Assembly: GCA_025359045.1 (NCBI GenBank)
Contig: JANYHN010000050.1
Coordinates: forward strand, 1-53,790
Direction: 5' to 3'
Source: Hyphomicrobiales bacterium
GTDB lineage: Bacteria > Pseudomonadota > Alphaproteobacteria > Rhizobiales > Aestuariivirgaceae
Length of the DNA stretch: 53,790 nucleotides
Shown: one piece after another, positions 17,612 to 24,064 of the stretch
Layout of the letters: the number at the start of each line of letters is the position of its first letter
Numbering within the stretch: position 1 is the first letter of the stretch
Notes under the pieces: model-generated
What the model saw: only the letters and a program-made list of their open reading frames with translations
Database searches by the model: none
Told to the model about the DNA's origin: nothing
Made by a program: the position numbers and the translations under genes

Positions 17612-18867
17612 GGTTGTTTCTTTTTCGCTTTCAAAGCGAGTCCAGCAAAATGGTCGGCGATCAGAACGTTTTTCGTGTTTTCGTCAGGGTTAAGTGTCAT
17701 AGCTTTGGTTAAATCTGCCTCTGCCTCGTCGTATCGCCCCATAATCATTTTCATTTCGCCGCGTTTGTAATAACCGAAATAGTCATTGGGCTCGATAGCG
17801 ACGGCTCGATCGAAATCGGCAAGAGCGAGTTCAAAGTCGCCCTTTATGCGATGCACCTGTCCACGGGCAAAATAAGCAATTCGAAATTGTGGGTCTTGTC
17901 TGATCTCATGATCAAAATCCTCAAGTGCGAGTTTGAACCGCCCTAATTGCATATGAAGAGCTCCGCGATTTTGGAGGGCCTGAATTAATTCTGGATTCAG
18001 TACAAGTGCTTGATTGTAATCTGCCAAAGCAAGATCAAATTGTTTGTTACTTGTGTGATGAATCGCACGCACATAGTATAACATTGCATCAGTTGGATCG
18101 TAAGCTATGGCATTGCTATAAGCTAAAACAGCATTTTTTGAATCACCTTTTTGGTCGTAGTAAGATGCGAGATTGGAGTAGGAGAGTGGAATGTTGGAGT
18201 TAATTGCAATCGCGGCCTTTGTATCAGCAATAGCTTGATCATAGTTCTTTTTGTGCGCATAGCTGTCACCTCGATTTATGTAAGCCTCGTATAGTTTAGG
18301 ATCCAAAAGAATTGCTTTATCATAGTCTTTGATGGCCAAATCATACTGACTTTGAGAACCGTAGGTATGGCCGCGATGATAGTAGGGTGAGACATATTCG
18401 GGGTCGATTTCAATGGCCTTCGTGTACCAATCTATTGCCGTCGCATAATCACCTCCGTCATTGTAAATTTCACCCATACCATTAAATGCTCTTTTGTTTT
18501 TGGGATCAATTTCGATTACTTTGCTAAAGTCATCGAATGCGCTTTTTCGGTCTCCAACTGCGACGTAGATGTATCCCCGTGTAATCAGGGCTAAAGGAGA
18601 ACTGTTTTCTAATTTGATGGCTTTGTTTGCATCATCCAAAGCGTCGGCAAATTTTCTCATTACTTTATAAGCTCGAGCTCGCGAGCTATAATCATTCACC
18701 AAATTTTTATTGTCCGCTTTTTCAATCTCAATCAATTTCGTACAAGCAATCACCGCGAGCTCAACATTATCTCCATCACAATCTGCTCTATTATCAGCGA
18801 GCAGGTTTTGTGAATTGAGGCAAAAGGCGAGAGAAATTGCGGAAATCAGACGAAGATGTTTGCGCAT
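17608..18867 (-). CDS. Exported TPR-repeat protein
   Basis: A 419-residue protein starting at ATG 18867 (AAGG six bases upstream; an extension to 18924 is less likely). A signal peptide MRKHLRLISAISLAFCLNSQNLLA is followed by about ten tandem TPR units (for example AFNGMGEIYNDGGDYATAIDWYTKAIEIDP and YHRGHTYGSQSQYDLAIKDYDKAI). A superhelical protein-binding scaffold in the periplasm is expected; the partner is unknown. The gene is noticeably AT-rich: a sampled 60-base line at 18001 has 35% G+C against 52% for the SDR line at 17461. It lies between the complete SDR gene and a duplicated SDR 3' end, consistent with acquisition from elsewhere. Confidence 0.9.
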   Translation of the reverse strand: MRKHLRLISAISLAFCLNSQNLLADNRADCDGDNVELAVIACTKLIEIEKADNKNLVNDYSSRARAYKVMRKFADALDDANKAIKLENSSPLALITRGYIYVAVGDRKSAFDDFSKVIEIDPKNKRAFNGMGEIYNDGGDYATAIDWYTKAIEIDPEYVSPYYHRGHTYGSQSQYDLAIKDYDKAILLDPKLYEAYINRGDSYAHKKNYDQAIADTKAAIAINSNIPLSYSNLASYYDQKGDSKNAVLAYSNAIAYDPTDAMLYYVRAIHHTSNKQFDLALADYNQALVLNPELIQALQNRGALHMQLGRFKLALEDFDHEIRQDPQFRIAYFARGQVHRIKGDFELALADFDRAVAIEPNDYFGYYKRGEMKMIMGRYDEAEADLTKAMTLNPDENTKNVLIADHFAGLALKAKKKQP

Positions 18868-19105
18868 CGGACACCTTAATTGGTTAATGAAATTTTGAGG
18901 CAGTTTAGAATTTATTAGTTGCAATTGGCTTACTAAGGTTGATGAAATGCAATCATTAATGACGCTTGTTAAACCCTTTGCACTCGTTCGATCTTTTTGA
19001 TCAACGATTTGCTCCTCATGATTTCCAGTGCCGCGTTAAATTCTGCCTAGGCCAATTTTAATTTCTTCTGCTACTTTAAAACGTCAGCCCTGTCCAAATG
19101 GGCTG

Positions 19106-19261
19106 ATGCTGTTTGGCCGTCCATTTTCCCCCGAAGATGTGGCAGGTCTATGCGCATTTCTCGTCTCCCCGCCTGCGCAGATGATGAATGGCGTAGTGAT
19201 CGATTTTGAACAAATGCCAATTGGTGTGTACGATGTGCATCCGGCTTTGAGGGTGGATTGA
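19106..19261 (+). pseudogene. Duplicated 3' end of the SDR gene
   Basis: In-frame copy of the end of the SDR gene at 16826-17611, displaced by exactly 1650 bases. From the SPEDV codons (17477/19127) to the stop, all 44 residues are identical. The DNA differs at 12 of 132 positions, every one synonymous, and the stop is TGA instead of TAG. The seven codons before that match only partly (MLFGRPF against MPSGRLI), and further upstream there is no similarity. A hairpin TCAGCCC/GGGCTGA (19084-19090/19100-19106) abuts the left edge of the match. The open frame could encode 51 residues but lacks the catalytic domain and a good ribosome site. It is best seen as a remnant of an SDR allele. Confidence 0.88.
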
Positions 19262-19343
19262 GTGCGCAGTTTGCATTAAAAAAATCGTTCATGCATACTA
19301 GCGGAAATTAAGATAGATATCGACTAAAGCAGGAAGCTAATAA

Positions 19344-19544
19344 ATGAGATTATTTATAATGGCGGCTGCATGTTTAGCCGCCATGGCATTTTTATTCGGC
19401 TGCGCTGATATTCCCTTGGGCGACTTAGATTCTGTCAAGAATTATCAAACCCCCGACGCCCCTCCGCAGCAAAGCACCTATGAAGGCGTTAAGCCCACCC
19501 GCAATGTTGATAGCAACGGAAATTGCAACACCCAAACCTGTTGA
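19344..19544 (+). CDS. Small lipoprotein
   Basis: A 66-residue predicted lipoprotein. The signal MRLFIMAAACLAAMAFLFGC ends in a lipobox-like LFGC with Cys20 as the lipidation site. The short mature part is polar and proline-rich (DAPPQQSTYEGVKPTRN) and ends with two Cys (GNCNTQTC). The start has AGGAAG seven bases upstream. No family is recognised. The preceding 82 bases hold no gene and should contain its promoter. Confidence 0.75.
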   Translation: MRLFIMAAACLAAMAFLFGCADIPLGDLDSVKNYQTPDAPPQQSTYEGVKPTRNVDSNGNCNTQTC

Positions 19545-19550
19545 GTTGTG

Positions 19551-20444
19551 TCACCCCAACTCCAATACAACAATCTCAGGCGGCATGCCAAGACGCACGG
19601 GGATGATGCTGCAGCCCAAACCGCCAGACACCACAAGATGTTTGCCATCTTCCACCACGTGGCCATAAGCATAACGGTTGCCATAGCCTGAAGGTGTGAC
19701 GAAGGATTTTCCAAACAGCCGAATTTGCCCGCCGTGGGTGTGGCCGCTCAGGGTCAGTGAAACACGCTCTGGAATTTCTGGAAACAAATCTGGTTCATGT
19801 GCCATGTGAATGATCGGTGCATTATCAGTGATCATGGCCATAGCGGCGGGAATATCAGCCCTGCTTTCAAAATCCCAATTGCGAGATTTCTTGATCGCCA
19901 CCATTGATCCCGTGCCCGAAAGCCAAAAGGACAGGCCGTCTTTTTTCAGTTGCACAGCGCGGTTCTCCATTACCGGAATGCCTGCATCCTCAAATGCTTT
20001 CTGTGCCACCGTTGGGCCGCGCTTATTTTTCTGTGCCGTCTTATCGTCCCACCAATCATGATTGCCGCAAATTGCAAAAGTACCGAGCGGTGATTTCAAG
20101 GCCTTGGCTGCTTCAGCCGCCAAATGCACCGGAACTGTTCCGGTACGGAAAAAATGGCCGGCCACATAATCGCCAAGCAACAGATGAATATCCGGCTCCA
20201 AGGCATTTGCGGTTTCGATGATGCGCTGCCAGCGCGCCAATGGCATATGTGGCACCACCAAATGTGGATCGGCCAATAACACCGCGCGCAGTTTCAAACC
20301 TGGCGTCCAGCGTGCAGGTGTGAACTTGTAAGTCGTGGTGTTCAACCGAAAGCCTGGTTCGATCACAGCGGCGTAAGTGGCGGAGGCCAATCCCGTTAAC
20401 GCGCTGTAGCCAATAAAACTCAAAAATGTGCGGCGGCTGATCAT
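19551..20444 (-). CDS. Metallophosphoesterase with Tat signal
   Basis: A 297-residue calcineurin-type phosphoesterase of the YaeI/YkuE-like group. From ATG 20444 the N-terminus MISRRTFLSFIGYSAL carries a twin-arginine export signal. The metal-binding motifs are all present: DPH (Asp59, His61), GDY (Asp92), GNHD (127-130) and the late SGHTHGGQIRL. Related enzymes act on UDP-diacylglucosamine-like or other phosphodiester substrates at the envelope, but the substrate here is not known. The start overlaps the LysR stop as ATGA, indicating translational coupling to the regulator. Confidence 0.9.
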   Translation of the reverse strand: MISRRTFLSFIGYSALTGLASATYAAVIEPGFRLNTTTYKFTPARWTPGLKLRAVLLADPHLVVPHMPLARWQRIIETANALEPDIHLLLGDYVAGHFFRTGTVPVHLAAEAAKALKSPLGTFAICGNHDWWDDKTAQKNKRGPTVAQKAFEDAGIPVMENRAVQLKKDGLSFWLSGTGSMVAIKKSRNWDFESRADIPAAMAMITDNAPIIHMAHEPDLFPEIPERVSLTLSGHTHGGQIRLFGKSFVTPSGYGNRYAYGHVVEDGKHLVVSGGLGCSIIPVRLGMPPEIVVLELG

Positions 20445-21364
20445 GATTTGCTTGTGGTTTCCTTTGCTTCGCTCAATGCCCATTGGCGAAAGGCTTCCAC
20501 CAGCGGGTTTTGCGATGTGTCCAAAGGTGAAACAATATGATAGGCAAATTGTGACGGTGCCCGCAGCGAAAGCTCAAATGGTTTAACCAGCCTTCCCGAA
20601 GCCAAATCATCCGCCACCAGATTTGAATCGCCAAGCGCCACGCCGTGCCCGTCAATTGCCGCCTGCACGGTGAGCGCGGTTTGGCCAAAATGCAGCCCGC
20701 GCTTATCGTCAAAATCATTGATACCTGCCGCCAACATCCACATTTTCCAATTAGGCCAAACAATGCCTTGCGCCTCATAGTCGAGATGGATGAGCGTGTG
20801 GCGCAGCAAATCCTTTGGCTGGGCGAGGGGCTTTTCCTTGGTGATAATGCGAGGTGAACACACCGGAAAGATTTTATCCATGAACAGCAAATCAGACTTC
20901 AAACCGGGATAACGCCCCTGGCCAAAGCGGATTGCGATATCAACATCATCCCGTTCAAAATCCAGTGCCGTGGTTGATACATCCACCCGCACTTCCGCAC
21001 CAGGTGCTTGATCCAAAAAGCGATCAAGCCGCGGCACCAACCATTTGGCAGCAATCGAGGGCGAAGCCGATACTTTCAGCACCTTGCGGTTTTCCAGACG
21101 CTTGATGCGTTTAACCGCGCGAGCCAGCGTTTCCAAACTTTCGGCTGCAGCAGAGGACAAAATATCGCCTTCGCGTGTCAGCACCATCGACCGGCTGGTG
21201 CGGGTGAACAGCGCCACGCCAATCTGCTCTTCTAACTCTTTGATTTGGTGGCTGATTGCAGCAGGAGTCACACCCATCTCGTCGGCCGCCTTGGTAAAGC
21301 TTAAATGCCGCGCTGCAGCATTAAAAGCACGAAGAGAGCGAAGGCCAGGGAACTGTTCAAGCAT
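20441..21364 (-). CDS. LysR family regulator, GcvA-like
   Basis: A 307-residue LysR-type regulator starting at ATG 21364 (a TTG three codons upstream is possible). The winged helix-turn-helix occupies about residues 1-60 (SLRAFNAAARHLSFTKAADEMGVTPAAISHQIKELEEQIGVALF), followed by a periplasmic-binding-like effector domain. The FPGLRSLRAFNAAARHLSFTKAA pattern is typical of the GcvA/AmpR-like branch. It is coupled to the metallophosphoesterase and divergent from a 45-aa peptide gene; a dyad in the shared interval may be its operator. Confidence 0.92.
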   Translation of the reverse strand: MLEQFPGLRSLRAFNAAARHLSFTKAADEMGVTPAAISHQIKELEEQIGVALFTRTSRSMVLTREGDILSSAAAESLETLARAVKRIKRLENRKVLKVSASPSIAAKWLVPRLDRFLDQAPGAEVRVDVSTTALDFERDDVDIAIRFGQGRYPGLKSDLLFMDKIFPVCSPRIITKEKPLAQPKDLLRHTLIHLDYEAQGIVWPNWKMWMLAAGINDFDDKRGLHFGQTALTVQAAIDGHGVALGDSNLVADDLASGRLVKPFELSLRAPSQFAYHIVSPLDTSQNPLVEAFRQWALSEAKETTSKS

Positions 21365-21406
21365 GATCTTCAAACATTATTTGATGATGTGAATAGAATT
21401 AGTCGT

Positions 21407-21424
21407 TTGTAAAAGGAATTACAA
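21407..21424. promoter_or_regulatory. Possible LysR operator dyad
   Basis: TTGTAA-N6-TTACAA forms a perfect 18-base dyad midway between the divergent LysR gene and the 45-aa peptide gene. A second, wider inverted pair, TTGATGAT (21381-21388) and ATCATCAA (21439-21446), encloses it. LysR regulators usually bind dyads in such divergent promoters, so this is a reasonable candidate site; binding is not shown. Confidence 0.4.
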
Positions 21425-21471
21425 GCATCTATATCCTAATCATCAACAAAGTTTAATGAAAGATTAAGAAA

Positions 21472-21609
21472 ATGACCAAGTTCCTCAGCCAGATCCGCGC
21501 CGCTTATGTAAGCGCCACAACAATGAACCCTTTGGCCGCCACCATGATCGAAGACAACAAAGCCTTTATGGCATCTTCACGTGGCTGGAAAAAGGCTAAC
21601 GTTCTCTAA
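21472..21609 (+). CDS. 45-aa peptide divergent from LysR gene
   Basis: A short frame with GAAAGATTAAGAA upstream of ATG 21472 and stop TAA at 21607-21609. The product begins MTKFLSQIRAAYVSATTMNP and ends SSRGWKKANVL, soluble and slightly basic. A perfect intrinsic terminator follows 25 bases after the stop. A start, a frame of this length, and a dedicated terminator downstream make a genuine small gene likely. I do not recognise a family. Divergence from the LysR gene suggests it may be the regulator's target. Confidence 0.65.
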   Translation: MTKFLSQIRAAYVSATTMNPLAATMIEDNKAFMASSRGWKKANVL

Positions 21610-21634
21610 CTCCTCGACACGTTAAACCAAACTG

Positions 21635-21659
21635 GCCGCCTGAATAGGGCGGCTTTTTT
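21635..21659 (+). terminator. Intrinsic terminator after the 45-aa gene
   Basis: GCCGCC (21635-21640) pairs with GGCGGC (21648-21653) around a seven-base loop and is followed by six T. It ends a short plus-strand transcript starting in the LysR intergenic region. Confidence 0.85.
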
Positions 21660-22203
21660 GGTCTGTTTTCCATCGTGCTTCCCAAAGTCATCTACCGATG
21701 GATGACACTTTTAAGCACTTAGCTTTAAAGTAATGCATTGCTCAAGCCTTAAGTCTTAATTCCGTCTAAGTTCAGACTGTTACGGCAATTTGGTCCTTAT
21801 CAACCATGGTTTGCACTGATTTTTGGGAATAGTCAGTATTGGCTCAGCACTTCCCCGACGTCGTTTTCCTGGTGGGCTCAAAACTATTGTTTGGGGAGGG
21901 CAGCCCACAAATGGTGGCCCAGTTGTGGAGTGTGGCGAGAGATAGAAGGATCACCGTACGCTGTCAAGTAATATTTCTATTGTAGGAATTATTTTTTAAT
22001 TAATTTTTTAACAGCCATACCCAGAACTCATTTGGCTATGCTCGCGCGTAATACTATGCCGATGTTGCACTCGTCCAAGTCTATCAATGTAACGCCAATG
22101 TGTTCTTCTGCGGGATATTTTTACTGGAGTAGAAACGCTATCGCAGGTTAGCCTTTTATCCAAGGGCAACAAAGCCCGAAGAAAACACCATGAGGGGAAT
22201 AGT
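21660..22203. other. Gene-free region of about 0.54 kb
   Basis: No convincing coding frame or known RNA is visible. Features seen are a seven-base perfect stem GTGGGCT (21872-21878) / AGCCCAC (21902-21908), a G-rich run GGGGAGGGC inside its loop, and a very AT-rich patch at about 21981-22012 (ATTATTTTTTAATTAATTTTTT). The last part should hold the promoter of the secreted-protein gene at 22204. A small RNA here is possible but not supported by any recognised motif. Confidence 0.5.
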
Positions 22204-22566
22204 ATGAAATCGGGGATTTACTCTAAAGTTAAAAATATTACTGCGGCATGTGTTGGATTAAGTGCTGCGGCAGTTTTTGCAGTATCCGCAACTGCGAGCG
22301 AGCCAACGTTCACTTCAGCAGAGTGCGACCAAATTGTTTCGATGTTCACGAATGAAATTGTGCCACGCTCTAAATCGGGGGTTGGGCCATATCGTGAATT
22401 TACAGAAAGTGTTTTGTATTATGGAAACTTGGATTGCCCAAAGTCCTTTGAGTTTTATGCCCATACGCCAGAATCGATAGAAGTATTTACAATAGTCAAA
22501 ACGCAAATTTTGGGAGCCAATCTGGATGCAAGTCTTCTTCTTGCTACAGACAAGCCGACGAAATAA
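22204..22566 (+). CDS. Secreted hypothetical protein
   Basis: A 120-residue protein with a signal peptide (about residues 1-31, ending AVSATASEP). The 89-residue mature part has two Cys (SAECDQIV and NLDCPKSF) that could form a disulfide. It is followed by short alternating strands (SFEFYAHTPESIEVFTIV). GAGGGGA five bases upstream supports the ATG. No family is recognised. It converges with the caiD-like gene nine bases away. Confidence 0.7.
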   Translation: MKSGIYSKVKNITAACVGLSAAAVFAVSATASEPTFTSAECDQIVSMFTNEIVPRSKSGVGPYREFTESVLYYGNLDCPKSFEFYAHTPESIEVFTIVKTQILGANLDASLLLATDKPTK

Positions 22567-22575
22567 AAAATAAAG

Positions 22576-23358
22576 TTAGCGCCCTTTCCAAACTGGCTTG
22601 CGCTTTTCGGCAAAAGCCTTAGCCCCTTCCAATTGGTCTTGGCTGGCATAAAGCACATCAACCGTTTTCAATTTGCGTTTCGTAACCATCTCAAAAGCTT
22701 CGGCCACTGTAAGATGCGCTGTTTCGCGGTCGATTTCTTTTATCGCAGCAAAAACCAATGGCGGGCCTTCGGCCAATTGCTGGGCCAAAGCGCGGGCCCG
22801 TGGCATCAGTTGATCGGCAGAAACCACTTCATTGACCAGTCCCCAATGTTTGGCCTCTCCTGTGTCTATCACCCGCCCCGTAAATAACATCTCCATAGCC
22901 ACGTGATAAGGGATGCGGCGAGGCAGTTTAATGCTTGCCGCATCGGCCACCGTGCCAGAGCGAATTTCCGGCAGCGAGAACGTGGCATGTTCGGCGGCAA
23001 TAATAATGTCGCAAGAGATCATAATCTCAAACCCACCCCCAAACGCCAAGCCGTTGACAGCACAGATCACTGGCTTGTTGAGGCCCTTCAATTGTTGAAG
23101 CCCGCCAAAGCCGCCCACACCATAATCTGAGTCCGGCGCTTCGCCCGCCGCAGCCGCTTTCAAATCCCAACCCGGGCAGAAGAACTTTTCTCCTGTCGAA
23201 GTGAGAATTGCCACCCGCAATTCTGGATCATCGCGAAAGTCCGCAAACACATCACCCATGATGCGAGAGGTGGCAGCGTCAATGGCATTGGCCTTTGGTC
23301 GATCAATGGTGACTTCAAGGATTGCACCATTTTTGATAACTTGAATGGGGGAAGACAT
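22576..23358 (-). CDS. caiD: Carnitinyl-CoA dehydratase-like enoyl-CoA hydratase
   Basis: A 260-residue crotonase-family enzyme. ATG 23358 is chosen over an in-frame start at 23421 because it has AAGG seven bases upstream and matches family N-termini. The order of segments (LEVTIDRPKANAID, FRDDPELRVAILT, FFCPGWDLKAAAAGEAPDSD, GLAFGGGFEIM, and the end AFAEKRKPVWKGR) follows E. coli CaiD closely, which interconverts crotonobetainyl-CoA and L-carnitinyl-CoA. The motif KAAAAGEAPDSD in particular is shared with CaiD rather than FadB-type hydratases. Last gene of the nine-gene operon. Exact substrate is inferred. Confidence 0.8.
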   Translation of the reverse strand: MSSPIQVIKNGAILEVTIDRPKANAIDAATSRIMGDVFADFRDDPELRVAILTSTGEKFFCPGWDLKAAAAGEAPDSDYGVGGFGGLQQLKGLNKPVICAVNGLAFGGGFEIMISCDIIIAAEHATFSLPEIRSGTVADAASIKLPRRIPYHVAMEMLFTGRVIDTGEAKHWGLVNEVVSADQLMPRARALAQQLAEGPPLVFAAIKEIDRETAHLTVAEAFEMVTKRKLKTVDVLYASQDQLEGAKAFAEKRKPVWKGR

Positions 23359-23362
23359 GGTG

Positions 23363-24061
23363 TTACCTTGCAAATGATCCAAAATTTGTGAAAATGGTTT
23401 GCAGATTTGTATCATCTGCAATTGATTGAGGTGTGATCAACTCTTGTTGTTGCACTTTTGCAAAACAGGACTCGAATGTTTCGTCAGTAGACTGGCAAAT
23501 CGGGTCCTTTTTCCAGCGTCTCGCGATCACTTTGCGTGCGGCGAAATTATCCAGATTGAGTTCAGATACTTTTTGCATTTTTCCGATATCGACATTCGCA
23601 CCCTCGCTGTAGGCGAGACGCACAATCTCGCTGCAATAGATGTGGTCTTTGTCTGGCAAGAAGAAAATGTCATAGGGTAGCCCATCATATTTATGGGCGG
23701 CTCGCAAAATGTCAGTAGCGACTTCTTCTGTCAGCCCCACATAGCGTTTAATCGTGATGCGATGGCCCAGCCCATGTTTTATCCAAGAGTTAAGTGGCAC
23801 AGAGCGCACGGGGCCTGCGGCCTCCAGCACCATCGGCTCGCCGTTCGCGGCAAACTCGATCATACCCATGTGGGAATAAGCACTATTGGAGGCTAGTAAA
23901 ATTGCAAGGCTTTGCGACGAAGTCGAGGTTTGAAAAATCAAATCACCAGCTTTCAGCGGCGGCAGATTGGCCGCTGTAGCTTCAGTGAAATAGAGCCAGC
24001 CCGCGAAACCAGCAGCAACGACTGCCAACACGACCACCGATCTCATGATAAATTTTCGCAT
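23363..24061 (-). CDS. YiiX/YebB-like permuted NlpC/P60 hydrolase
   Basis: A 232-residue protein with an N-terminal membrane anchor or signal (about 7-24, VVVLAVVAAGFAGWLYF). A permuted papain-like domain follows: LKAGDLIFQT, YSHMGMI with His64, and DHIYCSEIVRLAY with Cys143, the YiiX arrangement. These proteins hydrolyse amide or thioester links, but their substrates are mostly unknown. It lies three bases after the acyl-CoA synthetase and four before caiD, in the same operon, an odd neighbour for a CoA pathway. A thioesterase-like role is conceivable but speculative because the protein is exported. Confidence 0.82.
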   Translation of the reverse strand: MRKFIMRSVVVLAVVAAGFAGWLYFTEATAANLPPLKAGDLIFQTSTSSQSLAILLASNSAYSHMGMIEFAANGEPMVLEAAGPVRSVPLNSWIKHGLGHRITIKRYVGLTEEVATDILRAAHKYDGLPYDIFFLPDKDHIYCSEIVRLAYSEGANVDIGKMQKVSELNLDNFAARKVIARRWKKDPICQSTDETFESCFAKVQQQELITPQSIADDTNLQTIFTNFGSFAR

Positions 24062-24064
24062 GTG

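Noticed and set aside
19106..19261. Treating the second SDR tail as a functional 51-aa gene
   Set aside because: It lacks cofactor and catalytic residues and a clear ribosome site; remnant is the simpler reading.
21660..22203. 6S RNA or other named small RNA
   Set aside because: I could not fit the known 6S closed-stem and bubble layout or any other family; only a short stem is visible.
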